Part shown: positions 39,901-52,600 of the stretch, piece after piece
Layout of the letters: each line of letters starts with the position of its first letter
How positions within the stretch are numbered: position 1 is the stretch's first letter
Source: Opisthorchis felineus
Taxonomy: Eukaryota > Platyhelminthes > Trematoda > Opisthorchiida > Opisthorchiidae
Assembly (NCBI GenBank): GCA_004794785.1
Contig: SJOL01003040.1
Span: 1,501,697 to 1,565,696 of the forward strand
Length of the DNA: 64,000 nt
Direction of reading: 5' to 3'
The notes under the pieces: generated by a model
What the model saw: only the letters and a program-made list of their open reading frames with translations
Databases searched by the model: none
Told to the model about the DNA's origin: nothing
Translations under genes and position numbers: made by a program

Positions 39901-42900
39901 CTGCTAGGCCTGCTCTGAATTATCCCGTTGTGATCGCATCACTAACCCGAATCACGAGACTGGTGTCGGACCGCGACCCACACCACCTGGCCACCGTTAC
40001 GCCCGTGGCGCTGCCTGCCAGTGACAGACTTGCACATGTACTGACGCCACATGGATAGGTGAGGGTTGTTGTGCGTTTTTGCATACTGCCGTGTGAACAG
40101 TACGGTAGATTTCCGAACCCAATTTTTCCATTCGATATTCGGGACCGTGAGACTCACGTGTCACTCAAAGTTCTGTGTTGGAAAATCAACACTTTGTTAA
40201 AAGTTTCGTAGTCTTTTCTGATTTTGCTCAGATTTTACTGAATAATACTGAATGCCACACTTGTATGTTGATCTATTTAGGTCTGCCAGGTTAAGGCCAA
40301 TTTTCACAGGAACGGTTGCTCGCCATAAATCCACTGTAACCCAACTGGTGCACATGCTTATGGATCGCAACCTGCTCATGTCCGACCTTAAAACACATCT
40401 TCAGTAACTCAACAGTTTCTCACTTTCCTATGAGTTATTTTATCTTACTACTCATGTGTTACACCAACTGTGCTGTGAACGATGGAACTTCAGTACCATC
40501 AGCACTTCGCTTTGATTTGACTTGATAGGAACAAAAATGTGTATACGAACGGAAATGAATTGATAAAAAACGGTAGTAAAGCAATCTTGACGAGAAATTG
40601 AGCAAAGAAAAAAATTGAAACATACCACGACTTGCTGGAAAGCAAACGCGGCGGCGGCGTGATGCAATGTGAAAATCAATAGCTCCTTCCCCTGCCAGTA
40701 GAACGGCATTGATACCATATCTGAAACGATGCCGAAACAAGATGGATAAATACACCGATTCGGTTTGGACTTGGTTGTATACACAATCCGACAACTACTG
40801 CCCCTGAAATGTAATACGGGTAGATCAGTGACTTGTTCTTTTTGAGAACATGAACGGATTAAAGCGTATAATAGTGACTAACTTAAGTGATGTCGGACCG
40901 ATTTTGACCCGTTCAGGGGAACGTAGAAAACACTAAATTGAGTTAACCTGTTTCGGATCAGGGTTGTCTTTAGTAAACTGCGCTCGAAGCGAAGGGAAAA
41001 TGTTCCAAGAAAAGAACAACCTGGTCATCCAGGCTGGAAAACATAATTCATCATACGAACGTGGAAACATCGTCATCGAATGTTCAAGCAAAAAGGAATT
41101 TACCCACTTCAGGTTATAAAGACTGCCAAATGCGATACCGCACCGCATTACCGTTGCCCGCGAACAGCGATCAGTTGCTCACAGAATGAGAACAAATTTC
41201 AATCAAATGGAAAAGTTGGTGACCTGCTCACTTGGTCTGTTGAAGCTTTTGTGTCAAAAGCGAAACGTTGCCCAATTAAAAAATACCGATTGTTTACCAA
41301 GCCCTTCTGAAACGAGAACCAATTTCCATTCCGCAAACGGATGAGATGAGCTACGTTGAGATCGAACAACTGAAAAAATGCCTTGACGGTGGAGTTTCAG
41401 GTGTCCGCCGTCGCTTGCACCCATGAAATGCTCTTGAGAGATCCGCTCTGCTGGAGCAGTCTTATTCACCACCATCCAGCGGCAGTTTTTCTGTGAAACT
41501 GTGAAACTTTCCATTTCTCTCGATGTACGTAGTATCCCCGGAACACGCGTACAAGATCTCATTTCAGTCAAATAACTCAAACCGCTTAGGACGAGTTCAC
41601 ACCATCCATATTTCACTCTTCGGGTATCTAGCGATCCTGATACAATAGCTTGTGGCATCTATGGCATGGGAGTTGTGCTCAGCCCCAGGGCTGAACTGCA
41701 TAGTTGTCCGGCTCAATTAAGACAAATGCAGTTCGATTCGGTAAACGGTGTTTATTCGTCACGTCGGCATACGAACCTAAAAACTCCAATTCTGAATCTA
41801 AGGAAGATGGGTTCTATCAAGATCTGTCACGATTGTGTCGGTCAACACGACAGACGGATATAGTCATCGGGGCGGGTGATATGGACGCCCAAGTTGGACG
41901 ATTTAACCCGGAAAAATCAAAGTGATAGATTCGGGTCGACGTTCGTCGTACAGTTGTGCGCTGGGCATTGTATGTTCCTATCCAGTGCGAACTTCCAACA
42001 CAAACGCTCACACAAAACTAACTGGGAGCCACCAACAGCAAGTAAGTGGCCATGTGGCCAACAGTTCCTCATGGAAAGCTTCAATCAATGATTCTCAGTC
42101 CTGGAGTATATAACCTGACTTTGAGCATGCGATTGTGCGGGCACGGTTATCATTTCGCTTTTATTCACGAAGCAGAGCCATTTCGTTCATCAACTTCAGA
42201 AGCTCAACAATACGCAGCTGATATGGCTGGAAATCAACTGGAAGTTCTTAGTGACACTGATGGCGAAGATTGGTTTGATGATGAATGAAAGAGAGCCAGT
42301 TTTCACGTGTGTCTGTCAAAGCTATCTCACTTGACCAAACGAACACTGGATTTCGCAGAGATCATATTTCATTAACGCCGGAGGATCCATACCAGCCGCT
42401 AGTGGCTGCGATGCTGCATGCAGATCCCTCAAACCCCAGATAACTAGGAACCTGAGGAATGATGGATGGCGAAAGCACAGACGGAGGCTTTCGCTGTAGG
42501 AAATCGCCGCGCCGCAGACGGTGGTGATAAGATTTGGCGGACGCGCCCCTTAATCAGACAGACAGAGCCATGTCACCATGGATTAACTGTGGATGAGGAG
42601 CACAAATAAGCGCTTAGACCCCATGGTCTCCAGTCACAAGCTGTGGAGCCGTCGTATTAACTACTAACATGTCCAAGAAACGAGCCAACGGTTTCTGATA
42701 TTCTTTGATGCCACATACAATTGTGCGTCAATTAGTTGAGATGCACTAAAAATACTGTTTGTTACACGCGTTGTAAGTGGTGAAGCGCTGGCCCCTACAA
42801 AACAACCTGGGTCGGTCAAGTGATTCAGCCCACTTTACGGTGTACACGGAGCACTATACTGTACACCATGTGTTCAGTTTTTTTCAGTTATTCGGTCCAA

Positions 42901-45900
42901 AGGCGTCGTCGAAGTGAAGTGCCGAAATGTCACTCCCGACTTGGTCATAGTCTCTGCACAGCAGCTCTTTTTCCATGACTAACCCCATATGGAGGTAATG
43001 CACGAAGAGATTCTGTAGTGAAGTTGAATCTTAAATCCTGTACTCAACTGAACCTCTGGATTCCTGGGTGTTCACACCAAGGACCGTTTTTAGACAGCAA
43101 ATTTCCTATTCCCTGGCAGGTGTTGCGATAGATGCAGATGACAGACTGATGACAACCACCTGAGATACGTCAGGTTTTCAAATAACACCCGTGCATGATA
43201 TATCACGTGACATTTTCACATGTACTGGCTCTGGCCTTTTTCAGTTTTATTCTGGGAAATCAGTACTTCAAATTTCTACTACCTCAGCTTCCTGAGTAAA
43301 CGATCGACAAATTTGATGACGTGTTTAAGTTGCGGTACAAAATTGCACGAGTATGATATCCCTCCGGAAGGTTCGTCAAGTCGACCCATATCGGAGACAG
43401 TGATCATTGGCAGCAACATCAACAACTGGTACTCAGCTGCCGTAAAATAGTCGATTTAGTTAGATAGAGATAATGAGAAAAAGGAAAGGGGCACAGTGGT
43501 ACCTTGCCACAAACAGCTCAGGTGCTCATAACCCCCAAAGCATTCACCTGACCCGAATGGTAAATGAAAACACGTGCTGTTGACATCGAATAGCTCCCAC
43601 ATCAAAGCACAGAAAGGACCAAGTGAATACCATTCTGGAACGGTATTTCAAACCCTTACATCGACGTCGACTGTGACTGTGTTCCGATGACATGAGGCAG
43701 TGGTGAAAGGTCTATGTATATGGCCGAAGAATTGGGGACTGGCCGCTCACATTTCCCCCCTGCCGGTTGTGAACGGCATAGATAACTTGGGCCACCGCAG
43801 ACTTCTCCGCTTTTGCATAAACGCTATGAGGAAACTGTGAACAAACAAATGCGAGTAAACTGTTGCTCTTCAACTTCGCCCATGGTACCGACCGATTTGT
43901 CTTCAAAGCGTCAGAGCTTAATCTCTGAAGCAGAAGAAAGCTCGCTTCGTTCGTGCGAAATTGAGCGTTCTTCCTAGAACAACTGATCATATCGGGGTGT
44001 AAACGCAGTTTGCGTATACACTCGGTCTAACCAGCAAAACCCCATTACCATCCGCCTCCTCCCCAATATCACAGACAGTAATAATTCAGAAGTACATACT
44101 GGGGTTTGACTACCACACAACCATAAATGAAGGAACCCTAGTAGAGTGAAAAGGGGGGACATAGAAAAAACTGATAAGTTAGAGCATTATCGCCACCGCC
44201 ACGCCATGGCTTGTAGTGTTTCTGGTGAAGCGCAAGGGGTAATCCGGTTAGCTGTTATTGTCGGTGTTGATTTATTCCCTCTGTTCCTATAGTACATAAC
44301 AGAATTTCTCGTTTAGGTGCTTCTGCTTTATGTCCATATCGCCTCCACTTGTTTTCGATCTGAAGGTGAACCATCGTTTGATCTTCACCAAGCTGTTAAC
44401 GTCAGTGAGTTTGGCATCGATTGCCTAGTTCACTACTGCGACGTGTAATCGTGTGCACCTTATGAATCGATCTGGTGTGAACTTTGAGTGGACGTATTCG
44501 TTCCTACCTACTTTATTCGTCTAGGATCCAAGTGCACCCCATGACTTGAGGGTCCGAACACTAGGATCATTCCATTAATGTAATCGTAGTACCGCATTTG
44601 TTGATATAATTCTATTTGAACGATTCGGCTTTTTGGGTTTCGCGCGTACCTCAGCATTGTCCACCTGACTGCTGATCGTAATCAATAATCAGTGACGAAC
44701 CTCAGCGAGCAAAGGCTGCCTTGATTACGACACAATGCGGAATTTCACCGAACGGCCTGCAAAATACTGTGATGTCGCTTTACCATCAGGAAATGAACCA
44801 AGAGTAGTTATCATGCGCCAAATAGATAAAATTGACATTATTTTGCGTCAGACAGGTCGAAATGTAAAACAGAACTAGGACAGACTGATGGCGACCACGA
44901 AACCATCAATTTGGAAAGTTTTGCAGCGGGAAATGGTGGATGGGAGTGCTATTGGTGACAGGGCACACAGTCAAAAACGTCAATCACCCGAATATATGGC
45001 TCACCCTAGACTAACAGTTACGCAACTCCTTTGCGACCTATGATCAGTTAGAAAACTGGCTGCTGGAGATGAACAAGCCTAGTCCCTTGCGCATAACAAC
45101 TTGGAAGATTCTCTTTGGTACACCGACTCCTTATGGGATCTTAACATTAGACATAAGGTGACGGCGTTTTCTGACGTTCAGGACTTGTTTACCAATGCCT
45201 TAGCTTGAAGTCGTCTTGATTGTTGCTGACTAGCAACAAACAAGATGGGTCTGGGGAAGGCTAACTTTAGGTTATTGTCCAACACTATGCGCTACTGACA
45301 GGCATATGATGTAGCATTGGGTAACCCCCAAGTACAGCAGCAGTGGCCATTTTTAGGGTTACTGGACGAAAGTTACATAACTCGCTTAGCAAGTTGTCGA
45401 TCTAAAGGAAGTACGTGCACCTGGACACCAAATGGAGGATATCTTAACCAAACTAAGTGAGGCACACCAAAATCCAAACTTCGCCATGGAGTTTGAAAAG
45501 GATAATCACATCGCATTCCTGGACACATTACCCGCAAGAAGTGCAATAGCGTGATGAATGTTTAGAAAGATTACATCCAAATTTTAGGAACTTTACACCA
45601 ACAAAAAACCATGGTATGGTGAGTTCACTGTTCCATCGGACCAGATACATCACCACAACAGAATGTTTTGGGGAGGTTTCGATTTCACTGCACGGCATAC
45701 ATAAGGAAAACGGTTACCCGGAGTCCTTTACAGACATCTACCCAGGACCCAGAACAGCATTTACTGACAAGTGAGGCCTAAAGACATATCTTTTTATCCT
45801 TTGAAGGATATGACTACTCAGTTTCAATCAAAAACCACCTGAAAGCCGATCTACATATGATACTCCATGCGGAGAACGAGGAAACTATGCATGTTCCTAC

Positions 45901-48900
45901 TAATAACAAATCCGATGCTTCTACTCCCCAGCTCCAACCTAATCGGTCAGCCTGGTTACACATCTACACATTTTTTCGCTGGTTACTCAGGTCAGTCCTC
46001 TTCACGCAAGAGATTATTTTACAAAGTCCGTGTCTTGATGTACAATTGCTGTACATGTCATGACTGTATCAGAACTAGGTATTTTTATGATCTATCCACT
46101 CTCCAAAAATCTTTGATAAAACCGTAGCTCTGCTGGAGGCCTGGCGACAGATTCCTCTTGGCCGCAACCACAACTCAACCCGATGCATCAACCAGTGCCA
46201 GATGAAATGGAGCGTCCGTGCAGACCGAGAAGCTCGATGGATCCGAAAGGCCAAGGAAATGGAAGAGGAGAAAAATGCTGGAAGAGTCCACAAGCTGTTT
46301 CACTGTTTCGTCCGACTGGTCCCCGGAAGCCTCCCATCAGCACAGCTTCCAGGGACCAAAATAACTCTCTGATATTCAGCAAAGGAGAACATTAGGACCG
46401 TTTGGTTCGGTACTTCGAACAGCGATTCAGTTGGCCACCAGCTACCTCCAATCAGCACTGAGAGCCTTCAACAGAAAGGTGGACCATGAAAATGCAGCCC
46501 CTTTCATTCTCAGAAGTGTCGGAGTGTATATCTCCATTCAAGCGTCATCGCGCTGCTGGTCTTGACGACCTTCCACTTGCTCTGTTCAAGGACGGTGGTG
46601 AATTCCTCGGCCATTGTCTGTCCAGCCTATTTGTGTTTATCTGGGAGAAGCAGACCATCCCAGTCAGACTACTGGGCTGACTCAATAATAGCGTTCATTT
46701 TAAAGAAGGGTACTCGCAGTGAATGCAGTAACCAAGGGGTGCCAGTTTGACTCCAGTTGTAAGAAGGCTTCTGGCGTCAAAGATTCTTTCTCGACTTATG
46801 GCGGCACGGGGAACTTTGACCCGTGAGCATCAAGAGGGATCTCGACCGGGTAGGGGCTGCTCCGACCACATGTTCATACTCAGGCGTTGCAGTAGCGTCG
46901 TATGTACAGACGACCTACAACCTTGGTGTTCCTTGACTTCATGGGCTCGGCCATTCGCTACGCATGCCGCGATATTGTCTACCGAGGCGAGTGTTGTTCT
47001 CCGTGCCTCCTTCAGAAGGATGCAAACCACGAGGTGGACAACGGACGACTTGGCAGGAGGGTGCGAAAGAGATTAGGAAGAGTTTGGGTGTTGCTGATGC
47101 GGTACGCCTTCTAGAATAGGCTCCCCGTGCCCCTCCTGCGCTTGGCTGGAGACATTGCAAGGAATGGCGGTTGATCGATGTCAGTGTCGTCCATGTGGTC
47201 GGTTTCTTTCCAGACTGTTTGATTGAGCGCTTTGAGGTGTAGGCACTCAGAATGCTTGCGGTAGGTCAGCACCGGGTTTCCTCCCTCACCCAATCCTTTC
47301 TTTTCTTTTCACTCTAAGGCTTTAAATATAATTAGATAAGGTTTGTGGTTGTACGACAGTGAACAATCAGTGTCAATATTGATGTTATCATGATTATGAT
47401 TATGATGATTCATTCCCATTATGTTCTCCACTCTGATTGACCGTCATGTTGAGGACATGTTCCCGAGACATTGTTCTTGTGTTCCTAAATGAACTATGAC
47501 CAAACTTAATCACGCGGTGCCATCAGAATACTTATACGCAATTGTTACTGTGTATCTGACCTAGATAAAACAAGTAGTAAATCCGTAAGAGTGACTGATG
47601 GGTCGCGGATACAATATCAATACCGATGGCATCTCAAAAAGTAATGACTGAGCAAAATGAAACGGACATAATGAAATTGTCAGTTTCAGAAAACGATGAA
47701 ACAATCGTCACACAGACACGGATAGCCAGCCAGTAATTAATGCAATACGAAGACTCACAGTTAGTTTTAGAACATACAATGCTGATCTAGACTTTCCTGT
47801 CTGAGAACTCTGAATAACACTCATTAAACGATTGACATCAGCCTTTGGGTCAAAGACGTATCAAGTGTAGACAACGATGGCATGACCGCGGACAACCATT
47901 TCCTCCACGGGTGACTCGCCAAGATAACACAGACAGAATCACTGGGTTGAATAGCTGTATGGGACCTAGTGGAAAATACACGTAATAAACGCTTTGCCGT
48001 CCCCGAGAACACCAACAGTTGGCTAAAACCAAGTTTCGCGGCTACTTGGTGAAGAAAGCCACAAAAAATAGCTGAAGTGTTGTGAAGCCTATAGATGGCA
48101 TCGAGCCAGCAGCCAAATTCTAGTGTAACCTTTCATAGAACTATTGTAATTGTAACATAATGGACATTCGGTTGAAATAACTCCTTTCGTGATTACAAGT
48201 AAGTGGAAATGGCCCTCCAGTTCTGGTTAAAGTTTTCAAAAATTCGGCACGCGGCACCACCAACATGTGAATCGATGAACCCATCACCCACCGTAGCTTT
48301 GTTCGAAAAAAGGAGGATGACGTTATAACGAAGATAAATATTAACTTTACAGTACCACAACGTATTTTCATAAAGCTCCAGCATTCCAACTCACCACAGA
48401 GAAAATAGCCGACCGAAATAGAAAGTGCCGTGAGTCCACTGACAGACGGGTAGCTGAAATTTTGCGGAAATTATGCGACTCAGCGTAGATGAATTGTTTC
48501 ATCCTTTTAATGTGCATCAAACTGAGAACCACCAAGAGATACAAAATAAATGAACGAACGACATGCAAGCAATAAAGTCTGCTCTGACTGCAGGAGCTGA
48601 CCATGCGTCCTCGAGAATCGATTCGGATGACACCTTTCGCTCATAAGCAAATCCAGTAAACAAATAGCTAAAAAGGTCATCAGTTTCTTCTAAAATAAAT
48701 CGGAGATCTGACGGATTTGTAGTTAGGCACGGAAGGTAATTGCCAATATGCTCATCTGCATGCTTGCCAATGGGTTCTACCGGTGCAGACATTCCAGCAA
48801 CTTCAAGCGCTGTCGGAACTACCCTTGTGAGGCGTGAGTTACGAATCGCATACAACCCGGGCTTCCTGACTCACGTCCGTTATGCGAGTAATACTAGTAT

Positions 48901-49589
48901 CGTTTATTTTTGAAGAGCATCGTCACATAAAAAGTAAATCCAAGCGATAGATGTGGAAGGGTGTACAGAAGAATATTAGATAAAACGAGGAAAGCGGCCC
49001 ACTCAAAGGCGTGTCACCAGCAGTTCCAGCCAGACAAGATGAATCCCAACGTATGTAAGAATGTTTGGAATGGAAATACACATGTAAAGACCAGCAACTG
49101 AAGAAAAGACAAACAACGCCAAATGCTCCTCAAGGCGCGGTAAGTGCTAGTACGGTCAAGACTCGCGCATCAGGCACACTGGGTCAGGTGTAAGTCAATG
49201 GCAACAATCAACACTAAATGCCACGTACCACGCATAAAAGTGTCGTAAGCACACAGAGAGCCCAAAAATGGCGAGCAAACACAAGTCACTGTCTGTGACG
49301 TTAGGAAGTCCCAGTCTAATAATAGCCTTGGTGGATTGAGGAAAGCAGATCCCTCGATAAGAAATGATCATCGGTTGGTGAACCAAAAAGTCGAAATCAC
49401 AATCGATTGCACATAGGGCTGAGACGATGGAGATCAGCATCTTACTACTGCTTCTTCTCATTCCACACAGTTACTCCGCGCCCATCCGAGACAATGCTTA
49501 CGTCTATCGCAGTTGTTCGGGGCTCCCGAACAGCGATTAGGTCAGGCTTGATGATAGACGTCGACGTAGGTGCTCTCAACTCCTCGACG

Positions 49590-49637
<48 letters not shown>

Positions 49638-52600
49638 GAGATGGCTCAGTGGTTGAAACGCGAATTTATTGATCGAAAGGTCCATGGTTCGAATCCGACC
49701 TCTGCCTCTCGACTTTCCCTGTCTAGGCTTGGACAAACTGGCAGTATCCCAGCCTTCATCTTTCCTGCGGGTGGCATGACAGCTAGGCACCGAAAGGGTG
49801 TTACAGCTGAATGATTTAAATTTTTTTATACCCAACCATCACCCAGCCAAGAAAGCATTGTTTTCTGTTCCAGTCAACTGTTGGTGGAAGGTTCACGGAG
49901 GCAGGCTATGATATGGCAACGTGAAGTGAAAGCGGATACTTCCAAACTGAGCGCCACGGGGTCTTTGCGTCTTTCTGGCTTTGGCCTACGTGATCCTGCC
50001 GGTTGGGCTGGAGGGCATAGCGCAAATGACCTCAGTGGCGTGTATGCTATCGTTTCCTAGCCAGGCTGCCTAGCACGTGGCTTCCTCCATCTGTCTCCCA
50101 CCTCAATACTGGGTTGTAAAAGCCTTCGGAACCTTGGACACTTAGACCGTTATTACAAGGGGTACCATCGGATTCGCACATTCAGTAGTATTGGCTCTTA
50201 CATAATTGGTCGATGCTCCCAGCCCTTGCAAACACTGATAACAGCGCAGATTGCAGTAACGGAGAAAGAGCCCCGGTAAAGAATCAGAAGAACTTACTTC
50301 AAAGGTTCAATCCATATCTTGCTATCCTTGACCAAAGTTGAAACACACAACCCGCTGACGACAGTCGCGTGAATGGATGAAACTAGCCTGAAATGATTCA
50401 AGGTAAAGGATGGAAGCAGTAAAGGACAGAAGAGAATACTGACAGAAGTCATTCAGCATTACCTCAATTCAGCACCTATTTCTGGCCCTTTACCCAGAAC
50501 AAGGCGAAACATACAAGCTGAATGACGTAGAAGTGTTAAATGAATGCATTCTACTGAAGAACCTAACAGAGATCCGATTCACATATTCCTTCCTCCTGAA
50601 AAATCTATCTGATCTACTTCTCCAAGACAAAAAAAGTTCAGCTATGGCCCCCTTTCGGTACATCACTACCGTGCAACCTGAAGGGAGCGCATAGCCTCCG
50701 ATACTACCAGGTTGCATAAGCCTACAGAGGAGCAGTCGAAGTGCCGAAGTTGGGTTCGAACCACGGACCTTGCGAGCAGAAGTTTCGCGTCTTAACCACT
50801 AAGCTATTTCGAGCTCGCTGAATGAAAACGGATTTCAAATTTGTCTAGACCAACACAGTTTTCCCTTGCTTTGGTTCTCGAGTCTCGGGTGCTTCATCGG
50901 CGGTGCCATGTGGACTGAATGGTGAGGGTACTCCGTTGCGTATGAGGGTGGAAGACGTCCTGCCTACATAGATTCCAATGAAATTCTGTCCACATACAGC
51001 TGGATTGGCCAGGTCCGTCAGATTTCAAAGAAGACACCGAAAGCTGAACATCGAGATTTTTCGCACATCCTCCGGGGATCGAGGTCACGTATCTAATCCA
51101 TAAAACAGCACAGATCGCACTGCCGCAGTGCATACTCTAAGCTTCGCAGACAAACTGACGTCACGCAGGCGACATAGGTGCCGAAAGTTGGAAGTGATCT
51201 CGTCTCCAGCCAGTCCGCCGTTACTTCTACAGCTACTCAGGTAAAACAGTTTCACCCACCATGTCGACTGGGTTGTTTTACATGCACGAGTTACGGGTTT
51301 GACCCCAGGCAGAGAAAATTCAACCAGCACATCACTAACGAAATTGGAGGGGAATGGTGAGGGGCGCCAGCCTAGTCCAACAATGATAGATAAAAGAAAG
51401 CTTGCTGTTCACGCAGCTCTTGGTGCGCACCCAATAGTCTGACATGACTCGCTAACCCGAGAGAGGTACGACATGGACTCTAAAACGTGGTTACTACACA
51501 CAGCATCTTCGTTTAGAGTCACACCGAATTTTTGTTCAGTTCTAAATGAGTTCTTATAATCGTATATTTCCGTCACGAAGGAACCGAATTTTCAAAATCA
51601 TCATCATCATCAACAACATGACATCAGTGTTCGACACTGATGCTTCGCTGCCGTACAACCATGATTTAGTTTGAAAGCCTTATTGTGAAGAAAAGAATAA
51701 AAGTGGACAGGGAAGGGACCTAGTGCTAGATTACTACAATCATTCGAGGTGTCTACACTTCCAGACACACATTCAGGCAATCTGGATGGAAAATGACAAC
51801 AAGAACGCCACTGACATCGCTTAGCAGCGTCTCCAACCGGGCGCAGTGAGGATCACGCGGTCCCCAACCTGGAAGGCGAGTAGCACCGACAGCACCCAAA
51901 CGTTTCGTAATCTCTTTCATACCTCTCCGCCAGGTCAAGGGTTGGCCAGCTCTCTGCTCCCGCCACTCTGAATTGGGTACGGAGAACAGCACTCTCTTCG
52001 GCGAACGACGGTTCGGCATACGCAATACATGGCCTAACCAACGCGGCTTTTGGTGCTGGACACATTCTTCAATGGAAGTTCCTGTTGCACAACCGAAAAC
52101 TCGCTTTCTAATTGTCTCGTTACGGATTCTCCGACACCAACCTACACGAGCTATGGTCCTGAGACAATGATTGTCGAACACCTGAAGACGTCCCAGTACT
52201 GCCTCTCGAACAGGCCAAGTCTCACAGCCATACAACAAAACAGCCGCACTGTAGCCTGATACACACGTCCCTTGAGATTCAGAGATACACCACTTTGACA
52301 CCATAGGTGTCTCAAATTAGCAAACACGACCCAAGCCTTGCAGATTCGTGTATTGACCTCATCTGTCACACTACGATCGGAACTAATACAACTTCCAAGA
52401 TAAGTAAAACGCTTCACAACCTCGAGTGACTCTCTTTGGTTTTTAAGTGGCACGTTCAGTGACTGCATGTCCACGAGCATAACCTTACACTTTGTGGGTG
52501 CATAGTGCATACGAAAGGATGGGATGACTTTGATCAGTTCATCCAAAAACACCTGCGCCTTCTCCTCTTCTTCGAAGACGGGGACGATGTTGTTTGCGTA

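Noticed and set aside
41254..41658. 134-codon minus-strand frame
   Set aside because: The plus strand here encodes the start of the RTE endonuclease ([19 protein letters not shown]); the minus-strand frame is its shadow.
49407..49835. Frames with Tyr-Ile repeats on both strands
   Set aside because: They are produced by the TA microsatellite and the adjacent SINE.
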